Positions 55,231 through 64,000 of a stretch of 64,000 nucleotides of DNA are shown piece after piece (the stretch's first letter is position 1; each line of letters starts with the position of its first letter). The stretch comes from Mesostigma viride (taxonomy: Eukaryota > Streptophyta > Mesostigmatophyceae > Mesostigmatales > Mesostigmataceae). The DNA is taken from NCBI GenBank assembly GCA_009746045.1, contig RPFO01001941.1:1-64000 (forward strand). The letters run 5' to 3'. The notes beneath the pieces are model-generated. The model had not been told where the DNA came from and made no database searches. It saw nothing but the letters and a program-made list of their open reading frames with translations. Both the position numbers and the translations under genes were made by a program.

Positions 55231-58200
55231 ATGGCCACGTCGCTGGACAAACTCAAAATTGCTCGTTTCGGAAAACTGCACGCGACCGATCTGATGGGCG
55301 ATCTGAAACCGGATGCGAGCGTCAAGGACCTGGTATTCAAGGCGCAGGACAGCATCCTAGTAAAGCCCAACAAGGGGATGGGCGCAGACGCGTTGAAAAA
55401 GTTCAAGGTCATCGGGACGGCGGACATCGACGGGGCGCTGCAGGTCGACAACGTCACGCTGGATGGCAACACGGTCAGCACGGTCTCCGGCAATCTCGCC
55501 CTGTCCTCCCACGCGGGGACTGTGCGGGTCTCGGACGTGGTGATGACCGCCGCCGCCTTGGCTCCCTCCTCCGATGTCGATATTTCCATCACGGGAGGCG
55601 CGACCAAGTCGGTCCTCGTGGAGGGCGTCAAGTTCACCGACAACGCGGTCACCACCTCGAGCGGCACTTTGGCCATCAGCTCAGCGGGGTCCTCCGCGGC
55701 CGCCCTCAAGCTGGGCGGCGTCACTGTAACAGACGCATCTCTGTCCGCATCGAAAACCGATCTCAACATGAACTTGGTTTCGAACGGCACCGGCGCCGTC
55801 CTGGTGGACAACGTCCGAGTCAAGACGTCCGGCATCAGCAACAACGTGGCCGATGCGGATCTTTCCATCACCTCGAACGGCACCGGTTCGGTTACCGTGG
55901 ATAGCGTGAAGGTGAAGACCGCGGGCATCACCACCAGCAGCGGGACTCTGTCCCTGACATCGTCCGGGTCGGCGGCCAACCGCGTGGATGTGGGCGGGAT
56001 CTCCGTGACCAATGCCACGATGAGCGCCGTGTCGTCGTCCACGGTGGCGGTGACCAAGGACCTGACCCTGACGAGCACGGCAGGCGGCAGCGGCAAAGTG
56101 ACGACCAGTGCGGGCAATCTCGAGCTGACGAGCGCAAGCGGCACGGTGGCCGTCGCAGGAGCCCTTACGAGCTCCAACACGATCACCAGCGCCGGGAACG
56201 CGGTGGCGGGAGGGGATGTGAAGGTGGCGGGCGTTCTCGAGAGCACGAACGCGACCGGGAATCTCGAAATCGTGGACAAAACCGTGAAGTTGGGATACCA
56301 GACCGGGTCAAACCCACTCATGAACTTCCAATTCTCGAGCCGAACGGCCAACACGACTCCCAATTCGGCATCAAACGCCATTACCGTGGCTAATATCGCC
56401 GGTTCTGCGAGCATCACGGGGGGGCCCTCGTGATTCCCACTTCGGGGACATCGGATTACGCGTATGTGTCGAACGTCCCGTTAAGTCTGTTAAATTTGAG
56501 CACCGACAACGTCGAGATTGAGTTTTCGGTCACGATCACGTCCGCCCTCACCAACACCTCTGGCAAATGTCCTTTGGTTTATATCGACAACTTTACGCCC
56601 ACGCCTAGTCAATTATACGTCCGATTCTTCGTGGTACCAGGCGGCAAGTTGAGGGTCGAGCACAGCGCGAACGTGGAATCGGACGCGGTCAATTTTATGA
56701 ACGCGGCCGGTACGTATTTGATTAAATTATCGTTCAATTGGTCAGGAGGGGTTTGTTTGGCCTCGTTCACGTATTCCAAGGACGGAGGGCCTACTATTCC
56801 CATCAGGTTTTCAGGTGTTCCCACTCTGAACCTGACGACGAGACTGTCAAACTCCGCATACAGCAATTTCTCGTTCGGAAACGTCACTTACGGCAACGCT
56901 CCCAATCAAACATACTCGTACGACTACTTCAGAGTTACAAAAGGTGCGTCCGCCACGAACCTGTCGTCGGACAACGCGGGGTTGTACGTGGACGGCAGCT
57001 CGTCGTACTCGAGTCGCGCGCTGACGTGGCACGCGGGCGCCGGCGAGACCTCGCAAGACAAGGGGGACAACACCGGCTCCTACTGGCACTTCGAGGGCGG
57101 GCAGCTCTTGCTGTCCCGCACCATCGCCGCCGCCGACCGCGAGGCGCCCGGAACCGAGATGAATCTCGCCGCTCTGGCGTCGGGGTCCGACGACGCGCGG
57201 TGGGAATTCAACACGAACGCCGTGTCCGAGGTCGGGGGCAAGACCTTGACGCTCGTGTCCGGGGCCACTGTTTCCGGCGGCGTCCTGCGTTTGAACGACT
57301 CGGGGACGCAGAGTGCCACGTGCGCCGCGTCCCTCCCCAACGGCACGTTCTCCATCATGGCGAAGGTGACCCCCGGGGCGGACCTGTCCTCGACGGCAGC
57401 CAATGACATGGTCTTGGCGTCGTACGGAGGGGCGGGCTCCGGCTCCAACACCGCGTGGCTGGGAAGGTGGTTCGACGACCCCAACAATCTGACGAGCGTG
57501 GCCAACACGGGGACGGGCACGAGCGGGTCGTTCGTCGGCGTGACAGCCGTCAGTGGCGCAGTGACGTGTCCCGCACAGAGCTCGAACACCCGTTACGTCC
57601 AAATGACCGATCTCAACACGACCGGAGCCACCGCCAACGATGGGTACGGAGAGTGGACGGTGGAAGCTCGAGTGAAGACGAGTTTGATTGGGAACACTGG
57701 TTCTTTTAACGTCTTCTGGATCGGAGACGATTATGCCGGTTCCGGCAACGGTGCGCGAATCAGCATCCATTGCTCCAATACCGTTCTGTACCTCGGCACC
57801 GAGGACAGTGGTGGGCTGGGAGATCGTCTTCTCCGTGTCCCGTTCGCGTATCTCGAAGCTCTCACGAGCGCCGGTAACACTCCTACCAACGGTGCCTATC
57901 ACAAGTACCGCCTTCTACGGAAGTCGTACACCGCCGGGACGCAAACCTCCGACCCGCGCGACCTCTTCAGTCTCTGGTATGACGACGTCGAGGTAAGCTT
58001 GCAGGTCGGTGTGAACAACGTGACCCTTACAAACCTGATTATGAGAAACACCGTGATCAAGGCGGCCGACGCGTACCTCCGGATCGGGGGTACCACTCGC
58101 CAGCCGTCTGGGCAGGAGGTCACTGTGGATTACGTCAGCTTCCGTAACGCCGCGGTCGCGGCATCCGCGCTCACGCGCGTGACGGTGACCAATGGCGGAT

Positions 58201-58691
58201 GCTTGACCCTCACGGACGGAACCGCCTCTGTCCAGACGTCGCCGGTCGTGGGGGAGACCCCGTTCTCCATGGCCATCGTGCGTGACGGCAGCCTTTCGTC
58301 GACACGTCTGTACGTGGACGGCGTGCTGTCGGCCACGATCGCTTCGTCGGTGGACGTGGGTGCTCTGCCCACACTGACCCTGGGTCCCGGCAAGGCGCAG
58401 TCCGGCTACTCGTTGTGGTTCGACGACGTGCGTGTCAAGAACGCGGCGATCACGGACGCGAATACCCAGCTGTACGGATGGAAGGAGATGTACGCCGCCA
58501 GTCAGACCGTCACCTACGGTTTCCGCATCTCCAACAACGAGGGGCTGCAACTCGTCAAGGTGTGCGGGTCGGGTGGCGGCGGGTGGGTCGGGCTCAACCC
58601 CGCCCCGAACACCGTGACCTGGGGGAACAGCATGGGCGCCGTCGGGTCCGCCCCCGCCTCCGTCCTCGTCGAGAGCCAAATGTCCTTCTGA
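55231..58691 (+). CDS. Fibre/adhesin-like protein 2 with inserted lectin-like domain, split by a frame change
   Basis: About 1,154 residues from ATG 55231. N-terminus and repeats closely match copy 1 (MATSLDKLKIARFGKLHATD). The frame breaks at a run of seven G (56417-56423); the paralogue shows the frames belong together. Past the first ConA-like module (SKDGGPTIPIRFSGV) comes the shared C-terminal module (SYWHFEGGQLLLSRTI). It is interrupted after MVLASYG by an extra ~240-residue lectin-like domain (YGEWTVEARVKTS, YHKYRLLRKS, LFSLWYDDVEVSL) before TRVTVTNGG resumes the module. Ends with YGWKEMYAASQ. The likely role is surface fibre or attachment, by inference. Confidence 0.75.
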
Positions 58692-58734
58692 AAGTAAAAA
58701 TTATCTAAGCGAAATGTATACCACATAGTCGATC

Positions 58735-61302
58735 ATGGCGTCCGTACTGCTTTGCGAGAACCTCGGGGCCTCCAAGTTCCGTCGCATGTTCACCAATGAG
58801 ATCCTGGGTGACACGGCGACGAGCGCGAGCATGAAGGACCTCCTGATCAAGGCCCAAAATAACATCATCATCCAGCCAAACTTTGGTATGGGTCCCAACG
58901 CCAGCAAGTCCTTCACCGTCGATGGGAACGCCACCGTCACTGGCACCCTGCGCACCAACGGTCTGAATGGCATCAATAACAGCCTGACCGTCGAGAACGT
59001 CACTTTCCAGGACAGTTCCCTGACAGCGTCCGACAGCGTGTTGTCCCTCCGCGGTCAGACCAGTGTCCAGGTCGAGGATGTCGTCGTCAACAACAACGCC
59101 ATGCAGCCCGCGACCGACGTGGACCTCGTCCTCTCCGCCGGCGCGACCAAGTCCGTGCTCGTCGAGGGCGTCAAGGTGACCGACAACGTCATCAGCACCT
59201 CCAACGGCGATCTGGACGTCACCTCCGCCTCCGGCGTCGTCCACATCGAGAATCTGTCCGTCGCCGACGGCGCCGTGTCCACCACCTCCGGCCCCCTCAC
59301 CCTGGCCTCCGCGGCCGGGACCGTGCAGGTCGAGGACGTCGTCTTCACCGACGCCGCCCTGTCCGTCGCCAGCGGCGACATGACCCTCACCGCCGGCGCC
59401 GGCGCCTCTGTCCATGTCGAGAACGTGACAGTCGCGGACGGCGCTGTCAGCACCTCCTCCGGCCCCCTCACCCTGGCCTCCGCGGCCGGGACCGTGCAGG
59501 TCGAGGACGTCGTCTTCGCCGACGCCGCCCTGTCCGTCGCCAGCGGTGATCTTTCCATCACCGCCGGCACCGGCGCCTCGGTCCGCGTCGAGGACGTGAC
59601 CATCGCGGACGGTGCGGTCAGCACCGCCTCGGGCGCTCTGACTCTCGCCTCTGCTGCCGGCACCGTGCAGGTCGAGGACGTCGTCTTCACTGACGCGGCC
59701 ATGTCCGTCGTCAGCGGGGACATCTCCATCACCGCCGGGTCGGGCGCCGCCGTCAAGGTGGAGAACGTGACCGTCGCGGACAACGCAGTCAGCACCGTCT
59801 CGGGCGCTCTGACTCTGAGCTCCAACGCCGGCACCGTGCAGGTCGAGGACGTCTTGTTCACCGACGCGGCCATGTCCGCGGTCGGCGACATCGATATGAC
59901 CCTCACCGCGGGCGCCACCAAGTCCGTCATCATCGAGAACGTCAAGGTGACCGACAACACCGTCAGCACCTCCGCCAACGGTCTCTCCATCACCTCCGCG
60001 TCCGGGACCGTCGCCGTCGAGGATGTGACCTTCACCGACAGCGCCCTCGCGACCGCGAACAACGTGCTGTCTCTGGACGCCGCCCAGTCCGTGGCCATCA
60101 CCAAGGACCTCGTCCTCACCAGCACGGCCACCGGCAGCGGCAAGATCAACACCTCCGCGGGCATCCTGGAGCTCACCTCCGCCACCGGCGTCGTCAAGAT
60201 TTCCGGCCAGCTGCAGGTGGACGGCGCGGTGAACAGCGTGACGACCACGGAGACCAACGTCGACGTCGTCGACAAGACCATGACTCTCGCCCACGTTGAG
60301 AACGGCACCGCCACCAACGCCAACGCCAACGGCGGTGGTATCTTCATGGACGGCAACTCCGCCTTCTCGGATCGTGCCATCACATGGCACATGGGCGAGG
60401 GGGAGACCTCCCAGGACAAGGGTGACCACACCGGCTCCTACTGGCACTTTGAGGGCGGTCAGCTGCTGTTCTCACGCACCATCGCCGAGGCCGACCGGTA
60501 CGCTCCGGGCACGACTGTCCTCCTCTCCTCGCTCGCGTCCGGCTCGGACGACGTGCGTTGGGAGTTCAACTCCGGCGCCACCTCGGAGGTGGGCGCCAAG
60601 ACGGTCACTCTGAACGGCGGCGCGTCCATCGTGGACGGCGTCTTGAAGATCAACGACTCCGGTCTTCAGAGCGCCTCGTGCTCCGACTCCCTTCCCAGCG
60701 GCACCTTCACCCTCGTGACCAAGGTGACCCCCAAGTCCGACCTGACGAGCTCGAGCGCGAACGGTCTCGTCCTGCTGTCGTACGGCACGACCACCGTCAC
60801 CGTGACCAACGCCGGCCACCTCACCGTGTCCGACGGCACCACTTCGGCCCAGTCCTCCGCGGCCCTTCTGCAGGGCGTCGAGTCCTTCACCTTGGCCGTG
60901 GTCCGTGACGGCACCGCCACGACTCTGTACCTGAACGGCGTCCTGGTGGCGACCATCAGCGCGTCCGTCAACGTCGGCGCGTCGCCGACCCTGACCCTCG
61001 GCCCCGGCATGGCTCTGCCCGGGTACGCCATCTGGTACGACGACGTCCGCGTGAAGGCCGCGGCCCTCACCGCCGCCAACACCCAGCTGTACGGCTGGAA
61101 GGAGATGTACGCCCAGTCGCAGACCGTCACCTACGGTTTCCGCATCGGGAACGACGAGAGCATGCAGCTCGTGAAGATCCGCGGTTCCGGATCCCACAGT
61201 CGCGCGATGTCCAACCCGGCGCCCAATACCGTTACGAACAGCAACAACATGGGCGCCATCGGATCCACTTCTCTCGACATCGTGTCCGAGTCGATGAACT
61301 GA
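58735..61302 (+). CDS. Fibre/adhesin-like protein 3 with internal repeats and lectin-like C-terminus
   Basis: 855 residues, intact, from ATG 58735. The N-terminus (KFRRMFTNEILGD, then KDLLIKAQNNIIIQPN) is the diverged version of copies 1 and 2. Residues ~170-390 contain about four copies of a ~57-residue unit marked by TLASAAGTVQVEDVVFTDAA and VENVTVADGAVST, consistent with a beta-helix or beta-fibre shaft. The C-terminal ~310 residues carry the shared module (SYWHFEGGQLLFSRTI, TTLYLNGVLVATI, IWYDDVRVK), a LamG/ConA-like lectin fold. It lacks the additional ConA-like module of copies 1 and 2. A virion fibre role is likely but inferred. Confidence 0.8.
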   Translation: MASVLLCENLGASKFRRMFTNEILGDTATSASMKDLLIKAQNNIIIQPNFGMGPNASKSFTVDGNATVTGTLRTNGLNGINNSLTVENVTFQDSSLTASDSVLSLRGQTSVQVEDVVVNNNAMQPATDVDLVLSAGATKSVLVEGVKVTDNVISTSNGDLDVTSASGVVHIENLSVADGAVSTTSGPLTLASAAGTVQVEDVVFTDAALSVASGDMTLTAGAGASVHVENVTVADGAVSTSSGPLTLASAAGTVQVEDVVFADAALSVASGDLSITAGTGASVRVEDVTIADGAVSTASGALTLASAAGTVQVEDVVFTDAAMSVVSGDISITAGSGAAVKVENVTVADNAVSTVSGALTLSSNAGTVQVEDVLFTDAAMSAVGDIDMTLTAGATKSVIIENVKVTDNTVSTSANGLSITSASGTVAVEDVTFTDSALATANNVLSLDAAQSVAITKDLVLTSTATGSGKINTSAGILELTSATGVVKISGQLQVDGAVNSVTTTETNVDVVDKTMTLAHVENGTATNANANGGGIFMDGNSAFSDRAITWHMGEGETSQDKGDHTGSYWHFEGGQLLFSRTIAEADRYAPGTTVLLSSLASGSDDVRWEFNSGATSEVGAKTVTLNGGASIVDGVLKINDSGLQSASCSDSLPSGTFTLVTKVTPKSDLTSSSANGLVLLSYGTTTVTVTNAGHLTVSDGTTSAQSSAALLQGVESFTLAVVRDGTATTLYLNGVLVATISASVNVGASPTLTLGPGMALPGYAIWYDDVRVKAAALTAANTQLYGWKEMYAQSQTVTYGFRIGNDESMQLVKIRGSGSHSRAMSNPAPNTVTNSNNMGAIGSTSLDIVSESMN
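59270..59850. repeat. In-gene tandem repeats (about 170 bp) in fibre gene 3
   Basis: GTGCAGGTCGAGGACGTC recurs at about 59323, 59494, 59665 and 59836, a period of 171 bases (57 codons). Copies 1 and 2 of this array are nearly identical over ~80 bases. Recent duplication or gene conversion is likely; such arrays also misassemble easily. Confidence 0.7.
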
Positions 61303-61429
61303 GGAGGGCCAATTCTGACCGACCGATCGGCCGACGTGTCGTCTTAACTTGCTGATCGTGTCGTTTAACTTAATAAAATGTCGGTGAGGACAAATATAAA
61401 AAGAGGGGTGTGGGCCTGTGGCGTCCTCC

Positions 61430-61450
61430 CTCTCTCTCTCTCTCTCTCTT
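61430..61450. repeat. (TC)n tract upstream of a start codon
   Basis: Ten TC units, then TTGCAGTCCCACC and ATG 61462. Compare 49763-49813. The frame is also open from ATG 61378 through this tract, so the true start of the gene is ambiguous. Confidence 0.65.
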
Positions 61451-61461
61451 GCAGTCCCACC

Positions 61462-62642
61462 ATGTTCGTGCACGTAGACGCTGCCAACCAGCTCGCCAGC
61501 GTGTCCGATGTCTTGTATCATCTGCTGGGTCTCAACAACGTGGACGATGTGTCCTCCGTCGCCGGAATGAAACCGTTCCTGCCGTGGTGCACACCCGTTA
61601 AGAGACCCGATGGTCGCGACGACTACTTGGCGGACGTCGTCGTGATGTCGTGCATCTTGCGCGCCATGACCGTCGTGGGCGCTTCCCAACGTCTGGCGTG
61701 CGCGAAATCCGTCGCGACGTTGTTGCGCAAGTCGCCGTTCATCCCGAAATCCGTGTTCGGGGTCGACATGGGCGGGAACCCGTACGAGGGGCGCTTCTCG
61801 GACCTCGCGATATCCCCCTTGCCCAAGGGCATGTTATCGGCGAGTCAGCTGCTGCGTTCATCGAATCTCTCGTTAACGTCTCTGACGGCGCACAAGTTCG
61901 CGTCGGGGGAGATGCGGAAGGCCAAGGTGGCCGACGACGTCCGCCGCCGTTTTCGCGCCCAGATGAAAGAGATGGCCGGCATCCAGAGAACGGGACGACC
62001 AAGACCGGATGCGACCCGGGGTGGGACTTCATGATGCTCGTGGACCAGTCCGTGGGGATGTCTCTCCGGATCTTCGGCCTCGAGAACGCGACGCTCATCC
62101 TTCACTCCGTGTCGACCCAGTTCGAGAAGGTGAAGGAGTTCCCGCTCCATATATCGCCGGAGAAACGGATTTTCGACATCGGATGGATCGCCGAGGTGGA
62201 CAACGACGCGCATTACGTCGCCACCGGGATGACCAGGGAGCGGTTTCGACAGATCCAGACGAACCTTCGCGAAGGAGAGGAAGAGAAGCACGCGTACCAC
62301 AACCACACCCAGTCTCTGTTCGACTACGTTCGCTGGGTCCTGTACGCGATCGAGGACCACTTCCCTTCCCGCCGCGACCTCGTCGCGTCCGCCTTGACCC
62401 GGTTCGAGTCGATCGCCGCCCGTTTCGGTTCGCACCTTCTGTCGCGCCGTGTCGCCACTCGCCAGGAGATTGAGCGCAGGTTGCGCGTGGAGGAGAACGA
62501 CCGCATGGAGTTACTCCACGGACGCGGGGTGGGACACCTTCAGGCGATGCTCGGCGACGAGGCGCTCGACACGGAAGACGAGGACGGCGACGAATCGGAA
62601 GATGGAGAGGAGATGACGGACGGGATCCCGTTCCCGCCGTAA
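61462..62642 (+). CDS. Unknown protein, probably split by a frame change
   Basis: About 393 residues from ATG 61462 (MFVHVDAANQLASVSDVLYH); ATG 61378 would add 28 residues translated from the TC tract. The first frame runs to about 61985 (RRRFRAQMKEMAGIQ). A second frame then takes over (PGWDFMMLVDQSVGMSLRIF) and runs to an acidic C-terminus (DEDGDESEDGEEMTDG) at 62642. Two separate genes, the second starting at ATG 62031, is the alternative. Helical, no known motif. Confidence 0.55.
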
Positions 62643-62672
62643 GAGTTTTTTTGTCCGATAGGTAGTACGGGT

Positions 62673-63263
62673 ATGGCAACGGTACTCACAAGCCGTCCGC
62701 TTCGTATCCATCCTCGCGAACGCCGACCGGTCCTTCGCGCGAAACGAGGGAAATCTGCGGTGACCTGTGCCAATAGTTCGAAACCGGACCTGTGGGACCG
62801 CAACGTGTATATCGTGAGCAAGAGGTTTCCGAGTGCATCGGTCCTTGCCGTGCACGATATAGAATTGGATCGCGAGAGCCGCATATTGCGGCCCATGACG
62901 CACATCGTCGGGTTTTACGACAAGCGGATGGCGAACGTCACGAGGAGAATGGCGGCGGAAGACTGGGACAACGGGCAGGAGAACAAGTGGGTCTTAGACG
63001 ACGGAAACGTGGACCAGTTCCTGTGTTCGAGGATGGAGGAATTCCTCGCGTCCCACGAGAACACGGGCGCTTATGGCGGCGAATACGCGGATTTCGCCGT
63101 GCGCAAGATGACGTTCAACGATCTCCAGAGGTGGACGGGGATGGCCGGGATGGTCTTGCGCATCATGGAAAAGGGGGACGAGGGAGTGGTCGTCACCTCG
63201 CACTACCCTCGCGAGGACGCGATGTTTTACATGCCTTACTTAAGTCTGTGTTGGAATCTATGA
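62673..63263 (+). CDS. Unknown protein
   Basis: 196 residues from ATG 62673, preceded by GAGTTTTTTTGTCC and GTACGGGT. A basic N-terminus (RPLRIHPRERRPVLRAKRG) is followed by a compact-looking domain (LWDRNVYIVSKRFPSASVL, WTGMAGMVLRIMEKGDEGVV). No motif recognised. It ends three bases from the convergent membrane gene. Confidence 0.6.
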   Translation: MATVLTSRPLRIHPRERRPVLRAKRGKSAVTCANSSKPDLWDRNVYIVSKRFPSASVLAVHDIELDRESRILRPMTHIVGFYDKRMANVTRRMAAEDWDNGQENKWVLDDGNVDQFLCSRMEEFLASHENTGAYGGEYADFAVRKMTFNDLQRWTGMAGMVLRIMEKGDEGVVVTSHYPREDAMFYMPYLSLCWNL

Positions 63264-63266
63264 ACT

Positions 63267-63788
63267 TTATTCATCATTAATAAAATGAACGATTCTCTCT
63301 TTCACTTCTCGTTTGCGCGTCCCCGAGTCGCGGGGCTTGTAGAATTTATTCTGGAACCACAAAAATGCGAGGGACGCGATCCCGAAAGCCGCGAAACCCA
63401 TGAGGGATTTGTGAGGCTGGATCGTCATGATGCCTTCCGCGGAGTACCCATAGAAATCAAAGTACTTCTTGGTCCCGACGGCGAACAAAAGCCCTGCCGC
63501 CAACTGTCCCGCCATCCACGCGCGACGATGGGCGGCGGGCGAGGCGGGCTGAATCGAGGTCCTGTATTGTCCGTATAACAGGCCGAACGACACGATCAGG
63601 AAAAACGCGTAGGCGTTCAGCTTCGGATGGCTGTAACGCCACGAAACGCCGTCCGTACTCGTCAACACGGACGACTTGAACAGAAGTCGATAAATGGACC
63701 ATTTGTCGACTCGGATCCTCGCGTCCGCGTCCGAGGAGGCGGTGGGTCTCGCTTTCGGCACGAACTCGACGGGCTCGGGGGTCGTCAT
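63267..63788 (-). CDS. Multi-pass membrane protein
   Basis: 173 residues from ATG 63788. Hydrophobic segments lie at ~58-74 (LNAYAFFLIVSFGLLYG), ~91-105 (MAGQLAAGLLFAVGT) and ~128-146 (SLMGFAAFGIASLAFLWF). The N-terminal ~45 residues are soluble and the C-terminus basic. Possibly a virion membrane protein; no family recognised. Confidence 0.65.
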   Translation of the reverse strand: MTTPEPVEFVPKARPTASSDADARIRVDKWSIYRLLFKSSVLTSTDGVSWRYSHPKLNAYAFFLIVSFGLLYGQYRTSIQPASPAAHRRAWMAGQLAAGLLFAVGTKKYFDFYGYSAEGIMTIQPHKSLMGFAAFGIASLAFLWFQNKFYKPRDSGTRKREVKERIVHFINDE

Positions 63789-63803
63789 CCCGGGGGTCTA
63801 GTA

Positions 63804-63989
63804 CTAATTCGCAGACACAATTTTACGAGTCCTCCTTCGCGCTCTTCGCCGACGGATTATTCCCCAGAGGTACTTGAGCGCGAACTCTCCTGCTGTCCAC
63901 CCGTTCGTCGCGAGGACGTGCGCGGACGTCGCCTCGGGGCCGAGTCGTCGGATCTCGTTCAAACACTTGCGCACGTCGCCGACAGACAT
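63804..63989 (-). CDS. Small basic protein
   Basis: 61 residues from ATG 63989 (MSVGDVRKCLNEIRRLGPEA), ending RRRRARRRTRKIVSAN. A helical N-terminal half with a strongly basic tail suggests nucleic-acid association or a membrane-proximal peptide. It lies 15 bases upstream of the membrane gene on the same strand. Unrecognised. Confidence 0.5.
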   Translation of the reverse strand: MSVGDVRKCLNEIRRLGPEATSAHVLATNGWTAGEFALKYLWGIIRRRRARRRTRKIVSAN

Positions 63990-64000
63990 AGCGGGGATCG

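Noticed and set aside
58705-60447. 580-residue minus-strand open frame full of Gly/Asp/Val repeats
   Set aside because: Mirror of the repetitive fibre 3 gene; the repeat pattern only reflects the coding strand's repeats.
61384-61456. Possible spliceosomal intron (GTGAGG ... pyrimidine tract ... TTGCAG)
   Set aside because: The signals are tempting, but joining ATG 61378 across it changes the frame away from the gene, while the unspliced sequence is open. The tract is better explained as a CT leader.
63285-63578. 97-residue plus-strand frame beginning with ATG after AATAAA
   Set aside because: Fully antisense to the membrane protein gene at 63267-63788, which has three clear hydrophobic segments.

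Overview
The window looks like part of the genome of a large DNA virus of the nucleocytoplasmic group (Nucleocytoviricota/NCLDV). The sequence is GC-rich and tightly packed. Genes lie on both strands with short AT-rich gaps, often overlapping or divergent. Recognisable NCLDV-type genes include a PrimPol-like primase with a UL52-type zinc motif (2567-3992), a D5-like SF3 helicase (15484-17686), a YqaJ exonuclease next to an A22-type Holliday junction resolvase (8152-9685), an MYM-type zinc protein (31501-32271), a KilA-N protein (35103-36284), HNH and EYHG-type nucleases, a staphylococcal-type nuclease (51578-52126) and several small conserved membrane proteins. No capsid protein, DNA polymerase or RNA polymerase large subunit lies here, so I do not name a family. 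No tRNA or CRISPR array was recognised.

Layout. 1-10 kb: an N-terminal fragment of a fibre-like gene at the edge, then primase, cob(I)alamin adenosyltransferase, a SLATT-like membrane protein, a DUF3179 protein and recombination nucleases. 10-24 kb: GNAT-like and SprT-like proteins, conserved NCLDV proteins, D5 helicase, RING/TRAF protein, nucleases and a second SprT-like protein. 24-33 kb: long AT-richer lineage-type proteins mixed with small genes, a second GNAT-like protein and the MYM zinc protein. 33.8-35.1 kb: a noncoding block made of a 618-bp inverted repeat with an AT-rich core of short iterated motifs, followed by two diverged ~310-bp direct repeats. 35-48 kb: KilA-N, a zinc-tag protein, a third SprT-like protein, an ADP-ribosyltransferase-like protein, a NifS-like cysteine desulfurase and a ~1,200-residue coiled-coil protein. 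48-52 kb: small membrane and zinc proteins and the SNase-like nuclease. 52.4-61.3 kb: three large tandem fibre/adhesin-like genes with beta-rich repeats and lectin-like (LamG/ConA) C-termini. 61-64 kb: unrecognised and membrane proteins.

Themes. A short Cys/His tag (C-x9-10-C-x9-10-C-x2-H) sits at the end of otherwise different proteins (385-642, 10224-11033, 11091-12866, 36818-37525). There are three SprT-like HExxH proteins. A class of long genes is clearly AT-richer than its surroundings. About two dozen genes are each split by one or more single-base frame changes, several of them at C or G runs of five or more. That pattern suggests uncorrected long-read sequencing errors more than pseudogenes, so coordinates of split genes span all pieces and internal residue numbering is approximate.
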